Shown here one piece after another: positions 1 through 8,896 of a DNA stretch of 64,000 nt. The notes beneath the pieces were generated by a model. It saw nothing but the letters and a program-made list of their open reading frames with translations. It had not been told where the DNA came from and did no database searches. Position numbers and translations under genes: made by a program. Origin of the DNA: DASXAI01 sp963728985 (GTDB lineage Bacteria; Actinomycetota; Acidimicrobiia; Acidimicrobiales; Ilumatobacteraceae); the NCBI GenBank assembly GCA_963728985.1, contig CAVSME010000003.1:744001-808000 (forward strand), written 5' to 3'. Positions within the stretch are counted from its first letter, which is position 1; each line of letters starts with the position of its first letter.

Positions 1-280
1 GCGCGCCCATGTCGGTGATCGAGGTGGTGACGACCTCGTCGCCCGGCTCCAGGTCGAGCCCGGCCAGGGCCACGTGCACGGCGGCGGTGCCCGAGGCGCA
101 CGCCACGACGTGCTCGATGCCCACCATGTCGGCCACTGCTGCTTCGAAGCGCTTCGTGAACTCACCCTTCGTGGCGGTCAGGGTGCCGCTGTCGAGCACC
201 TCCCGCAACGCATCGAGCTCTTCGGGGCCGAACGAGCGACCGCTGGCATCCTGGTCAGAAGGCAGCCGGATGGCCGACAC
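1..280 (-). CDS. DegT/DnrJ/EryC1-family sugar aminotransferase (partial, N-terminus only)
   Basis: The first 93 codons of a gene that runs off the left edge. The translation starts SAIRLPSDQDASGRSFG and contains LDSGTLTATKGEFTKRFEAAVA followed by the VACASGTAAVHVALAGL and EPGDEVVTTS signatures of PLP-dependent nucleotide-sugar aminotransferases, which make amino sugars for surface glycans. The GTG start is chosen because an AGGAG ribosome site lies a few bases upstream and similarity begins right after it. The catalytic lysine lies outside the window. It is divergent from the wecB-like gene, which fits a glycan-biosynthesis role. The family call is firm; the sugar substrate is unknown. Confidence 0.85.
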   Translation of the reverse strand, partial: MSAIRLPSDQDASGRSFGPEELDALREVLDSGTLTATKGEFTKRFEAAVADMVGIEHVVACASGTAAVHVALAGLDLEPGDEVVTTSITDMGA

Positions 281-295
281 TGGATCTCCTCTCGA

Positions 296-356
296 CGGGG
301 CGGGGGGTGGGAGCGACGGGGCGGGGGTGGGAGCGAGGGGCGGGGCGGGATCGGGG
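296..356 (+). repeat. G-rich tandem repeat in a divergent intergenic region
   Basis: About three imperfect copies of a roughly 20-base unit of the form GCGACGGGGCGGGGGTGGGA, with many runs of 3-6 G on the plus strand. It sits between the start of the minus-strand aminotransferase and the plus-strand epimerase. The G-run spacing would allow quadruplex formation. No ORF here looks real. Confidence 0.6.
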
Positions 357-543
357 TCTACGCGTCTGGACGGGCCGATCGAGGAGCCGGTTTGCCGAGC
401 TCGACGGGATCGGCCCGCAGCGCCACCGTACTGAGCGGTCACCAGGGGGTCTACGGGCCGTCTGGCCCATTCCGGAGCCCCAGGTCGTGCCGTACGTTTG
501 GGTCCGTGACGGCTCTGATTCCAGCGTCGAGCAGCGAGGCACG

Positions 544-1680
544 GTGACCGTCGGCCTCGGGCCCAAGAGCATCGCGTTCGTTCTGGGCACCCGACCGGAG
601 ATGATCAAGGTGGCCCCCCTCGTGAAGCTCTTCGGGGGCCAGGCGCGCGTCGTGCACACCGGTCAGCACTACGACGAGCAGCTCTCGGGCCAGTTCCTGG
701 CCGAACTGGGCATCGGCCGTCCGGATCTGCTGCTGGAGATCGGCGGTCGATCCCGGGGCACGCAGATCGGCGATGCCACGTCTCGCCTCGAGGCGGCCTT
801 CGCCGCCGAGCCCCCCGCCGTCGTGGTGGTCCACGGCGACACCAACGCCACCATCGCCGGCGCCCTGGCGGCCAACGCCACGAACATCCCGCTCGTGCAC
901 CTCGAGGCCGGGCTGCGCAGCTTCGACCGGGCGATGCCCGAGGAGCACAACCGTGTCGTGGCCGACCATCTGGCCGACCTCTGCCTGGCCCCGACCGAGA
1001 CCAACCGGGCCAACCTGGCCGCGGAGGGCATCGGCGGGGACAAGGTGATCCTTACGGGCAATACGGTCGTCGACGCCGTCATGGCCCTGCTGCCGGGGCC
1101 CAACGAGCGGGCCATGGTGCTGTGCCAGCACGACCTCGAGCCCAGTGGCTACGTCCTGGCCACCTTCCACCGGCCCGAGAACGTGGACGACGCCGAGACG
1201 CTCGCCGTCATCCTGACCGAGCTGGGATCGGTGCCCCTGCCGGTCGTGCTGCCGCTCCATCCCCGCACCCGGGCCAAGGTGGCCTCGTTCGGGTTGGAAG
1301 GCTTGCTGAAGCCCCTCCGGGTGGCCGAGCCGATGGGCTATCGAGCGTTCCTGGCACTGGCGGCCGAGTCGGCTCTCCTCGTCTCCGACTCGGGCGGCGT
1401 GCAGGAGGAGGCCAGCATCATCAAGCGGCCCGTGCTCGTCGTGCGCAACTCCACCGAGCGACCTGAAATCCTGGGGACGTTCGCGCAACTCGTGCCACCC
1501 GGCCCACTGATCACGACGTGGATCGGCCAACTCCTGGCCGATGTCCCCAGCCTGCACGCCCGTCTGGCGGCGATGCCCTCGCCGTACGGCGACGGCACGT
1601 CAGCGCCACGGTCGGCTGCAGCGATCTCCATCCTGCTGTCCCGACCGTCGACGACCCGACGGCCTGGGCAGCGTGCCTGA
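544..1680 (+). CDS. wecB: UDP-N-acetylglucosamine 2-epimerase (non-hydrolysing)
   Basis: A 378-residue protein, the usual length for WecB/MnaA, which interconverts UDP-GlcNAc and UDP-ManNAc for surface polysaccharide synthesis in the cytosol. Recognisable motifs in order: FVLGTRPEMIK at the N-terminus, HTGQHYDEQL, HGDTNATIAGALAA, HLEAGLRSFDR with PEEHNR, LTGNTVVDAV, FHRPENVD, and the C-terminal SDSGGVQEEA. The open frame extends upstream to 307, but that extension is low-complexity and matches nothing; GTG 544 immediately precedes the first conserved strand and has a weak GAGG upstream. It opens the rightward glycan gene string. Confidence 0.9.
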   Translation: MTVGLGPKSIAFVLGTRPEMIKVAPLVKLFGGQARVVHTGQHYDEQLSGQFLAELGIGRPDLLLEIGGRSRGTQIGDATSRLEAAFAAEPPAVVVVHGDTNATIAGALAANATNIPLVHLEAGLRSFDRAMPEEHNRVVADHLADLCLAPTETNRANLAAEGIGGDKVILTGNTVVDAVMALLPGPNERAMVLCQHDLEPSGYVLATFHRPENVDDAETLAVILTELGSVPLPVVLPLHPRTRAKVASFGLEGLLKPLRVAEPMGYRAFLALAAESALLVSDSGGVQEEASIIKRPVLVVRNSTERPEILGTFAQLVPPGPLITTWIGQLLADVPSLHARLAAMPSPYGDGTSAPRSAAAISILLSRPSTTRRPGQRA

Positions 1681-1834
1681 TCGGGGTCAGCATCGTGCTG
1701 TCCCCGGTCGGTACCATGCACCGCGAAGAGCACCAGGCGTGACGTCGCGCGCAACGCTCCCGTCGGGGGGAGGTTCGAGCGCCCGCGTGGGGGCGCGTGG
1801 AGCACGAGCGGGGCGAGAGGAGCGTGATGCGGGC

Positions 1835-3601
1835 GTGGTGACGACGACGGCGCCGCCCACGACGCGTCAAGCACCGAGCACCACCTGGGGCATCGCCGCC
1901 GTGATCGGCACGATCGCCGTGTTTGCCGCGGTGGTGGCGTGGTCCGTGCACACCGGCGCCATCCACTTCGCGTACAGCGACGACTGGGGCTACCTCCGCA
2001 TCGCCGAGCGCTTCGTCCACGACGGTCACCTCCAGGGCGTCGGCTGGAACGACACCGCGCTCGTGGGCCAGCTGTTCGCGTCGAAGCTCATCTCGCCGAT
2101 CACCGGCGGCACCGTCGCCGGCCTCCGGGTCCTGACCATCCTCTGTGCCGCCGGCAGCCTGGTGCTGGCCGCCGTGCTGGCCCGCCGCACGCGCGGGTCG
2201 AGCTGGTGGCCCGCCGTCCCCCTCACACTCGTCGTGATGGTCGGGTTCGGATCCACCATCGCCACGTACATGACCGAGCAGGCGGCGCTCGTCGCTCAGC
2301 TGGGCGCTCTGGTGCTCGGTCTCGTCACCTGGGCCCGCTGGACCCGCTCCGGCCGCTTCCCCGTCGCCCTCGTGCTCGCCGTCGGTCTGGTGGGCGCGTG
2401 GGGCGGTTCCATCCGCCAGGCCGCCGTCGCCGCGCCGCTCGCGGTGATGGCCGCCCTGCTCACCCACCCGCGGGCGCGGGCAGCGGAGCGCCGCCTGCTC
2501 GTGATCGTGGCGCTGGCCGTCCTGGCCGCCGTGCTCCTGCTGATGGTGTTCACCCCGCTCGACGGGCCCACGATGGCGATCGTGCGCGGTTCGCTCACCG
2601 GCCAGGTCGCTCGCCTGTACCAGGCGGTGGCCACGCTGGCGCTGTTCCTCGTGCCCGTCGGCATCCTGACGGGGTGGTTCGGCCGCACCATCCGGGCCGT
2701 CGTCCGCTGGGCCGGCTCCACGCGCGGGCGGGCCGGTCTCGCCGTCGTCGCCCTCGTCGTGATCCTCGGCGGCATCCTCCTCGATCACCGCGACGGGTCA
2801 CTGCTCGTCGGCAACTCTCTCCAGGAGTCCGGCGGCTATCAAGGCACCGACGTGGCCTTCCCCCGCCTGTTCAACCACGCCGCCTGGGGCCTGGTGCTGG
2901 TACTGGCGGCGGCGGCCCTGTTCCTCTTCACCGTGTTCGCCGTCGAGCGCATTCGCGCCGCCTGGACGGTGGCGCGGGCCGGGCGCGAGACGGTGGCGGA
3001 CTCCCTCGCCACCACGACAGCCGTCACCCGCATCGTGACCATCTGGACCGTGCTCGGCGTGCTCGGCGTGGTCGCCGTGAACCTGGCCTACCGGGCGGTC
3101 TACGACCGGTATCTCATTCCGGTCGTCATCGGGTTCGCCATCCTCGCCCTCGACAACCGCGCCGCCACCGGCAGCAGCCGGCGGCGGTTGACGTGGACCG
3201 CGGTGGCCTTCGTGCCGGTCCTGTGCCTGGGCCTGATCTCCGCCGTCGACAGCCAGGACCTCCTGGCGCTGCGGTGGGCCGGGGCCGATCGGCTCGTGGA
3301 ACTGGGCTACGCCCCGACCACGGTGGACGCCGGCTTCGACTGGGTGGGCTACCACTACGGCGGCGTCGCCCGTCCCGATCGCCTCGTGCCCGACCTGCCG
3401 GACTACCCCCCGGCCACCTACGACACCTACTTCCCCGACTTCGTACGCTGCGCCATCGTGTCCGGCGACAGCCACCCGCCGCCGGGATACGCATTGCTCG
3501 ATCAGGTCGAGCAACATCGGCTGTTCGGGTTGCGCACGACCACGGCGTACCTCTACGGCAACACCGGCTCGCCCTCGTGCCCGCCGATCGCTGGTCGGTA
3601 G
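1835..3601 (+). CDS. Polytopic membrane protein, GT-C glycosyltransferase-like
   Basis: About 588 residues with a short cytosolic N-terminus, a first membrane segment (WGIAAVIGTIAVFAAVVAW) and many further hydrophobic helices. Just after the first helix is YSDDWGYLRIAERF, an acidic pair in the position where GT-C polyprenyl-phosphate-sugar transferases carry their catalytic aspartate. The C-terminal 100 residues are predicted extracytoplasmic. It directly abuts the flippase gene (stop TAG, then ATG), so the two are co-transcribed. The start is uncertain: two tandem GTGs at 1835/1838 follow a GAGAGGAG about 15 bases upstream, and GTG 1739 is an alternative. A role in modifying the glycan is inferred from fold and context only. 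Confidence 0.6.
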   Translation: MVTTTAPPTTRQAPSTTWGIAAVIGTIAVFAAVVAWSVHTGAIHFAYSDDWGYLRIAERFVHDGHLQGVGWNDTALVGQLFASKLISPITGGTVAGLRVLTILCAAGSLVLAAVLARRTRGSSWWPAVPLTLVVMVGFGSTIATYMTEQAALVAQLGALVLGLVTWARWTRSGRFPVALVLAVGLVGAWGGSIRQAAVAAPLAVMAALLTHPRARAAERRLLVIVALAVLAAVLLLMVFTPLDGPTMAIVRGSLTGQVARLYQAVATLALFLVPVGILTGWFGRTIRAVVRWAGSTRGRAGLAVVALVVILGGILLDHRDGSLLVGNSLQESGGYQGTDVAFPRLFNHAAWGLVLVLAAAALFLFTVFAVERIRAAWTVARAGRETVADSLATTTAVTRIVTIWTVLGVLGVVAVNLAYRAVYDRYLIPVVIGFAILALDNRAATGSSRRRLTWTAVAFVPVLCLGLISAVDSQDLLALRWAGADRLVELGYAPTTVDAGFDWVGYHYGGVARPDRLVPDLPDYPPATYDTYFPDFVRCAIVSGDSHPPPGYALLDQVEQHRLFGLRTTTAYLYGNTGSPSCPPIAGR

Positions 3602-5125
3602 ATGCACACGTTCGCCGACTCCGATTCTGAGCTGAGTGCCCGGCCCGCGTCCGACGAGCTGGCGGTGCGGGCGTCGGCCGGCTTGCGGTGGGGCGCGTTC
3701 AACCAGGGCACCCAGCAAGTGGTTCGGCTCGGCGTGCAGATCGTGCTCACGCGGCTGCTGGCGCCCGACGACTTCGGCGCCATGGCCCTGGCCCTGGTCG
3801 TCATCAACGTCGGCACCCTGATCGGGGCGCTCGGCTTCGCTCAGGCGCTCGTGCAGCGCCAGCACATCACGCGACGGCATGTCGCCGTTGCCTTCACCAC
3901 GAGCGGGCTCGTCGGGCTGGCGTTGACGATCCTGTGCATCGGCGGAGCCGACACGTTCGCCGGCTGGTTCAACGAACCTGATCTCGCGCCGTTGCTCCGG
4001 GTGCTCAGCATCATGTTCCTCCTGCGCGGGTTCGAGGGTGTGCCCAACGCGATGCTCGTGCGGCGCCTGTACATCCGCGACTTCGTGCTGTCGTCGACCA
4101 TCGCCACGATCGCCGGCGCCGCCGTGGGCGTGGGCATGGCCGTGCACGGCTCGGGCCTCTGGTCGCTGGCCGGGATGGCGGTCACCGAGTCGTTCGTCGC
4201 CACCACCCTGGCGTGGACGTTCGCCATGCGGGCGGGCGTGTGGCGGCCACGGTTGTCGATCCACTTCGGCACCCTGGGGGATCTGCTGGGCTTCAGTGCT
4301 GCCGCCAGCGGCACCCGCATGCTGGTCGTGGCCCAGGGCAGCATCGACAGCATCGTGGTGGGCCGCCAGTTGGGCGCCGAGGCGCTCGGCTGGTACAGCC
4401 TCGGCTACCGGTTCCTGTTCCTCCCGCTCGATCGCCTCCTCGACGCCATCGGCGGCGTGCTCGAGCCGGTGCTGGCCACGCTCCAAGAGGACGTGGCTCG
4501 GTTCCAGGAGACGCTGGTACGGGTCGAGCGCTACGTCTGCGCTCTCTACGTCCCGCTCACGATCGGCACGGCGGTCGTGGCCCACGATCTGGTGGCCGTC
4601 GTCTTCGGGCAGGCGTGGCTCCCGGCGGTGCCCGCCCTGCAGATCCTGTCCCTCAACGGGTTGCGCCTGGCCCTCGTGCGGCTGCACGCCTACGCGTGCG
4701 AGGCCCGTGGCCATCCCCGGGCCGGTCTCATCGTGATCGGCGCGCAGGTGGCCATCGGTGCGCCGGCATCCATCATCGCCGCCCACTACAGCATCGTCTG
4801 GGTCGCCGTCGCCTTCACGATCACCGGCTGGCTGATGGTGCCGCTCAGCTTCGTGTTCCTGCAGCGCATCACCGGCCTCGGCGTCGGGCGGCAGGTGATC
4901 GCGTTGCGCGGCATCCTCCTCGCCACCGGCGTCATGGTGCTGGCGGTGCTCGCCGTGCAGCACCTCCTCGATCCGCTGGCGTCATCGGCGACGATCCTCG
5001 TCGCCGGCGTCCTCACCGGCGTCGCCGTCTACCTGCTCGGCATCGCCGTGGTCGACCGCTCCCTGCTCACCTCGGTGATGCGCGACATCACGCGCCGCCA
5101 GAACCGGGCGAGGGCAGCGACATGA
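3602..5125 (+). CDS. Lipopolysaccharide/oligosaccharide flippase (Wzx/RfbX, MOP superfamily)
   Basis: 507 residues of alternating hydrophobic helices. The N-terminal part (LRWGAFNQGTQQVVRLGVQIVLTRLLAPDDFGAMALALV) is typical of polysaccharide exporters, which flip undecaprenyl-linked repeat units across the membrane. Later motifs such as DSIVVGRQLGAEALGWYSLGYR and the DRLLDAIGGVLEPVLATLQ stretch match the WzxC-like subgroup. The ATG follows the upstream stop with no gap, implying translational coupling. It works with the polymerase at 11.8 kb and the chain-length protein at 10 kb. Family assignment is strong; the exact glycan is unknown. Confidence 0.88.
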   Translation: MHTFADSDSELSARPASDELAVRASAGLRWGAFNQGTQQVVRLGVQIVLTRLLAPDDFGAMALALVVINVGTLIGALGFAQALVQRQHITRRHVAVAFTTSGLVGLALTILCIGGADTFAGWFNEPDLAPLLRVLSIMFLLRGFEGVPNAMLVRRLYIRDFVLSSTIATIAGAAVGVGMAVHGSGLWSLAGMAVTESFVATTLAWTFAMRAGVWRPRLSIHFGTLGDLLGFSAAASGTRMLVVAQGSIDSIVVGRQLGAEALGWYSLGYRFLFLPLDRLLDAIGGVLEPVLATLQEDVARFQETLVRVERYVCALYVPLTIGTAVVAHDLVAVVFGQAWLPAVPALQILSLNGLRLALVRLHAYACEARGHPRAGLIVIGAQVAIGAPASIIAAHYSIVWVAVAFTITGWLMVPLSFVFLQRITGLGVGRQVIALRGILLATGVMVLAVLAVQHLLDPLASSATILVAGVLTGVAVYLLGIAVVDRSLLTSVMRDITRRQNRARAAT

Positions 5126-5165
5126 GCGAGCGGAGCAAGCTCATCAGAGACACGAGGGTGCACCA

Positions 5166-6266
5166 ATGAGCCGCCGCCGGATCCTGGTCGACGCCGCCAT
5201 GGTGAAACCGAACCTGGGCGGCCTTCGTACGTACATCCGCAGCCTCGTGGGTGCGCTCCACGACCGTGACGACGTGGTTCTCGACATCATCACCAGCCGA
5301 CCGACCGAGTTCGCCCACACGCCCGCGGCCACGATCATCCCGGTGCCGGCCTCCACTCAGGGCTTCCTGGCCCGTACGGCGTGGCGCGAGGCCCGTCTCG
5401 GCGCGCTGGCCCAGCGCACGGGCGCCCAGGCCGTGCTCATCCCGTATCCCGAGATGACCCTGCGCCGGCTGGCCGTCCCGTCGGTGATGGTCGTGCACGA
5501 CGTCCGGGCGGTGGTCGCGCCCCGCTACGACACCCGGGGTCGGCGGCTCCGCTTCGCCGCGGCGTTGGGGGCGGCGTGCCGCACCGCCTCCCACGTGGTG
5601 TGTGTCAGCGAGTTCACCCACATGAGCCTCGACGCCTGTGTGGCCGTCGACCCGGCTCGCGTCAGCGTCATCGGCGAGGCGGCATCGGCCCAGATCGTGC
5701 CGGTCACCCGGTCGGGTCCTCCGCCAGGCGAGCGCCCCTACGTGCTGTACGTCGGCTCACTCATGCCCCACAAGAACGTCGACACCCTGGTGCGGGCGTT
5801 CGCCTTCGACGGCATCGACGTGGACCTCGTCCTCGTCGGCCCGATCACGGTGTCCGAGCGCCGCCACCTCGACGAGCTCGTCCGGTCGCTGGGCTGCGGC
5901 CAGCGCGTCCGCCATCTCGGCTGGCTCGACGACGCCGAGCTCGGCCGGCGGTACGCGGCGGCCACCGCGGTCGCCATCCCGAGCCTCCACGAGGGCTTCG
6001 GCCTGCCCGTGCTGGAGGCCTTGCAGCTGGGCGTGCCGGTGGTGGCGAGCGACATCCCTGCGTTCCAGGAGGTGGCGGGCGACCATGCGCTGCTGGTGCG
6101 CCACCCGCTCGATCCGCGCTCGTGGCGGAGCGCCATCGCCGCCGTCCAAACAATCGATGACCAGGTGGTTGGGAGCGGCCGCGCCTGGGCATTGGGACGT
6201 TCGTGGGCCGACGTGGGCGACCAGTTCGTCAAGCTCTTCGACGAGCTCCAGGAGCCACAGCGATGA
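5166..6266 (+). CDS. Glycosyltransferase family 4 (GT-B fold)
   Basis: 366 residues. The N-terminus ILVDAAMVKPNLGGLRTYIRSLVGAL is the acceptor-side Rossmann start of GT4 enzymes, and the C-terminal donor domain has YVLYVGSLMPHKNVDTLVRAF, GWLDDAELGRRYAAATAVAIPSLHEGFGLPVLEAL with the E-x7-E signature, and VVASDIPAFQEVAGDHALLV. It transfers a nucleotide-activated sugar onto the growing glycan at the cytosolic face. The ATG is preceded by GAGGG. Only about 40 bases separate it from the flippase, so it likely shares its transcript. Sugar specificity cannot be read. Confidence 0.88.
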   Translation: MSRRRILVDAAMVKPNLGGLRTYIRSLVGALHDRDDVVLDIITSRPTEFAHTPAATIIPVPASTQGFLARTAWREARLGALAQRTGAQAVLIPYPEMTLRRLAVPSVMVVHDVRAVVAPRYDTRGRRLRFAAALGAACRTASHVVCVSEFTHMSLDACVAVDPARVSVIGEAASAQIVPVTRSGPPPGERPYVLYVGSLMPHKNVDTLVRAFAFDGIDVDLVLVGPITVSERRHLDELVRSLGCGQRVRHLGWLDDAELGRRYAAATAVAIPSLHEGFGLPVLEALQLGVPVVASDIPAFQEVAGDHALLVRHPLDPRSWRSAIAAVQTIDDQVVGSGRAWALGRSWADVGDQFVKLFDELQEPQR

Positions 6267-6308
6267 CGCCCGCCGCGTCGGCCGCAAACGGTTGTCCCGT
6301 GGTCAACT

Positions 6309-6389
6309 GGCGCCGCAGTGCGGCGCCGTGCAGCTGCTGGCGGCATTGTCCGAGCACAGCGAGTCGCCGGCCGACGGCCGGCGCATCAA
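6309..6389 (-). repeat. Extragenic palindrome, family A copy 1
   Basis: Two hairpins separated by a conserved box. The first is GGCGCCGCAGTGCGGCGCC (9-bp arms). The second, at 6365-6383, is CGCCGGCC-GAC-GGCCGGCG (8-bp arms, 3-base loop). The box GCATTGTCCGAGCACAGCGA lies between them. The element ends in the stop codon of the minus-strand glycosidase. Copies 2 and 3 are near 14.5 and 19.75 kb. It may act as a transcription terminator or mRNA 3'-end stabiliser; there is no U-tract. Confidence 0.75.
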
Positions 6390-7579
6390 ATCGGCAATTG
6401 CATGGCCTGCACGTAGGCGTCGTAGGCGGGCTTGGGCGAGAAGTCGTTGCGGAGGATGCCGAAGTTCTGCTCGATGTCGCCCGGGTCGGAGCCGTAATCG
6501 CGGAAGCAGAACCAGAACACCGGACCCATCCACGGGCGGGCGGCGGCGATCTCGTAGATGCGCTGGGCGGTGAGCGCCTGCTGGGCCTCGGAGATGGCGC
6601 GTCGGTCGCTGCCCACGAACGTGCCCGTCGGTGCGCCCGCTTCGGTGGACCAGATCTGCTTGTCCTGGTCGCCGTTGGCCACCATCACGTCGTAGTACAT
6701 GCCGAGGTTGCCGAAGTTGTTGTAGCTCGCCGGCTCATCGGGCGTGTACGGGTAGGTGTAGGGGTGCATGCCGAAGGCGTCGAAGGAACCGTGGGCGCCG
6801 GCGGCGTACATCCCCTTCAGGAAGTCGAGCGGCGGGTAGCGATCGGCATCGAGCACACCGGCGGGCGCCAGGCCTCCGCTGACGACGATGGCGTTCGGGT
6901 CACCGGCCTTCACCGCCGGGTAGGACGCCTGCAGCAACGCGGTGTACGCCGCGGGATCGGGACCCGACGCCCAGAACCCGCGCAGGTTGGGCTCGTTCCA
7001 GATCTCCCACTGCGCGACGCTTGCCTTGTAGCGGCTCACCGTCGTGGTGATGAACTCCTGCCACTCGGGGATGTTGCCCGGCGGGCACTTGTCGGTGGTG
7101 GAGCAGGCGGCGGATCGAGCCCACGGCGGCGTGAAGTCCAGCTCACCCAGGATCTGCAGCCCGCGGGCGCGCACCGCCGCCACCACCTTGTCGTAGCGGG
7201 CGAAGCTCCACTGGTTGTTGTTGGGCTCGATGGCCGTCCACAGGAAGTCGAAGCGCACCCAGCCGGCACCGGTGTTCTGGATGGCATCCAGCTCACGGCC
7301 CAGCGTGGCGTCGTCGTAGAACACCCACTGGGCGGCGTTGGCGAAGCCACCGATGGTCTGACCCACGGTGCCGGCGCCGGAAACCCGCCGGGGCCCGAAC
7401 CGCACGGCCCGCTGCGCGTCGCCAGCGCTGACCGGGGTCACGGCCTCGGACCCGCTGACCAACCGGTACAGGGCCGGCCCGCCGGCGAACACGACCGCCA
7501 AAATGATGGCGACCAGGCCGAACACACCCAATCCCAGCCGCAGCGGCCGTTGGGCGCGTCGAGAGGTCGTCTGTGACAT
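6386..7579 (-). CDS. Membrane-anchored clan GH-A glycoside hydrolase (GH39/GH5-like)
   Basis: 397 residues with a short basic N-terminus, one membrane segment (LGLGVFGLVAIILAVVFAGG, about residues 17-38) and an extracytoplasmic catalytic domain. IGGFANAAQWVFYDDATLGREL and GAGWVRFDFLWTAIEP begin the TIM barrel; WEIWNEPN carries the acid/base glutamate, and QIWSTEAGAP carries the probable nucleophile on strand 7. The start ATG has a strong GGAGGAG a few bases upstream; the longer frame to 7666 lacks this. Lying among glycan genes, it may trim or release the secreted polysaccharide, as glycosidases in alginate- or Pel-type loci do. Substrate unknown. Confidence 0.8.
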   Translation of the reverse strand: MSQTTSRRAQRPLRLGLGVFGLVAIILAVVFAGGPALYRLVSGSEAVTPVSAGDAQRAVRFGPRRVSGAGTVGQTIGGFANAAQWVFYDDATLGRELDAIQNTGAGWVRFDFLWTAIEPNNNQWSFARYDKVVAAVRARGLQILGELDFTPPWARSAACSTTDKCPPGNIPEWQEFITTTVSRYKASVAQWEIWNEPNLRGFWASGPDPAAYTALLQASYPAVKAGDPNAIVVSGGLAPAGVLDADRYPPLDFLKGMYAAGAHGSFDAFGMHPYTYPYTPDEPASYNNFGNLGMYYDVMVANGDQDKQIWSTEAGAPTGTFVGSDRRAISEAQQALTAQRIYEIAAARPWMGPVFWFCFRDYGSDPGDIEQNFGILRNDFSPKPAYDAYVQAMQLPI

Positions 7580-7771
7580 GAGCTCCTCCACCTGGCAATA
7601 CGATCGCTCGCCTGCCCGCGCCTCGTACGGTAGCGGAGCACTAGGGGCGCGCGTCGGCGGCTGCACACGCGGTCATCGACCCAACTCGCGGCTCTCCGGT
7701 CCGGTAATGTCCTTCGTCAACATCCCCACGATTGCGGGCGGCACGTGGCGTGTCTCTTGGAGTAGCAATTC

Positions 7772-8896
7772 ATGAGCACATCCCGTCCACGTCAGCCGAC
7801 AATCGGTCGCACGAAGCCTCTCGTCTTGCACGTCGTGGAGGCGTACGGCGGCGGTGTGGCGGCGGTGCTGACCGACTACGTCGCCAGCCTGCCTGACGTC
7901 GAGCACGTCGTCTTGGCCTACCGCCGGCCCGGTTCCCAGATCGGCAACGGGCTCCACGGGCGCGCCGACTTGATCGACCTTCCGCCGGGCAAGCTGGCCC
8001 AGCTGCTCGCCGTGCGGCGCACCGTCAAGCGTCTGCGCCCCGACGTCATCCATGCGCACTCGTCCTACGCCGGTGGCTACGTACGCGCTGCCTGCGCCCG
8101 CCGCGGTGCGCGCGTCGTGTACTCGCCGCACTGCTACGCCTTCCAGCGGCGCGACGTTCCCGGCATCGTGCGGGCGGGCTACTGGCTGATGGAAGCCGGC
8201 CTGTCGTTCCGCACCGACGCCGTCGCCGCCGTCGGGGCGTGGGAGCAGGTGCTGGCCCACCGGCTGCCCCAGCCCAGCGAGGTGGTGTTCGTTCCTCACC
8301 ACGTCCAGCTGCCGGCGGACCTCGTCACCAGCGCGGAAGCCGACGGCGGCCCGGTCGTCGCCGTGGGTCGCATCCGCCCGCAGAAGGACCCGGCGTTCTT
8401 CGCCGCCGCGGCGCGCGACGCCCGCCTGCTCGGCGGCAACCGCGAGTGGCGCTGGGTGGGCGGTGGCGACGAAGACCTCGAGCAGCTGCTGCGCGACAGC
8501 GGCGTGACAGTGACCGGCTGGCAACCACGCGAGCGAGTGCTGCGCGAGCTGGCCAACGCCCACGCCTACGTGCACACGGCGGCGTGGGAAGGCAACCCGG
8601 TGACGGTGCTGGAGGCCGCATCGGTCGGCCTACCCATCGTCGCCCGCGACATCCCGCCCGTGCGCCATGCCGGTGTCGATCGCCTGGCGGCGACGCCGAT
8701 TGACATGGCCCAGCAGGTGCTGGCGCTCGACGACCTCGACCGCTGGCGCAGCGCCATCAAGGAGTCGGCCGAGTTCGTGTCGCGCACGGCGGCCACGTCG
8801 CAGGGAGCCGCCCTGCGCCGGCTCTACGGCTTGCCGCCGGCCGAAGAAGTCGGCGTCACCACCGACGCGCCGGCCCGGTTCAGCGCGTCCCGGTAG
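7772..8896 (+). CDS. Glycosyltransferase family 4 (GT-B fold)
   Basis: 374 residues. VLHVVEAYGGGVAAVLTDYVASL is the N-terminal acceptor-domain signature; the central RPDVIHAHSSYAGGYVRAA and SPHCYAFQRRDVPG, then VAVGRIRPQKDPAFFAAAAR, VTGWQPRERVLREL and HTAAWEGNPVTVLEAASVGLPIVARDIPPVR, are typical of GT4 enzymes acting on exopolysaccharide intermediates. The gene is divergent from the glycosidase, with about 190 bases between the starts. Its 3' end overlaps the convergent glycosyltransferase by 73 bases, so the tails are antisense to each other. Confidence 0.85.
   Translation: MSTSRPRQPTIGRTKPLVLHVVEAYGGGVAAVLTDYVASLPDVEHVVLAYRRPGSQIGNGLHGRADLIDLPPGKLAQLLAVRRTVKRLRPDVIHAHSSYAGGYVRAACARRGARVVYSPHCYAFQRRDVPGIVRAGYWLMEAGLSFRTDAVAAVGAWEQVLAHRLPQPSEVVFVPHHVQLPADLVTSAEADGGPVVAVGRIRPQKDPAFFAAAARDARLLGGNREWRWVGGGDEDLEQLLRDSGVTVTGWQPRERVLRELANAHAYVHTAAWEGNPVTVLEAASVGLPIVARDIPPVRHAGVDRLAATPIDMAQQVLALDDLDRWRSAIKESAEFVSRTAATSQGAALRRLYGLPPAEEVGVTTDAPARFSASR

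Noticed and set aside
296..356. CRISPR array
   Set aside because: Repeat units are adjacent with no unique spacers and no cas gene is in the window.
307..543. N-terminal extension of the wecB frame
   Set aside because: It runs through the G-rich repeat, is low-complexity and adds nothing typical of the family; GTG 544 fits the normal length.
451..1557. Long antisense frame across wecB, and similar His/Gly/Arg-rich frames opposite most genes
   Set aside because: In very GC-rich DNA the strand opposite a real gene is often open; these frames match no family and mirror strong genes.
5122..5144. ATGAGC ... GCTCAT inverted repeat between the flippase and a glycosyltransferase gene
   Set aside because: Short arms with an 11-base loop; too weak to call a regulatory site in this composition.
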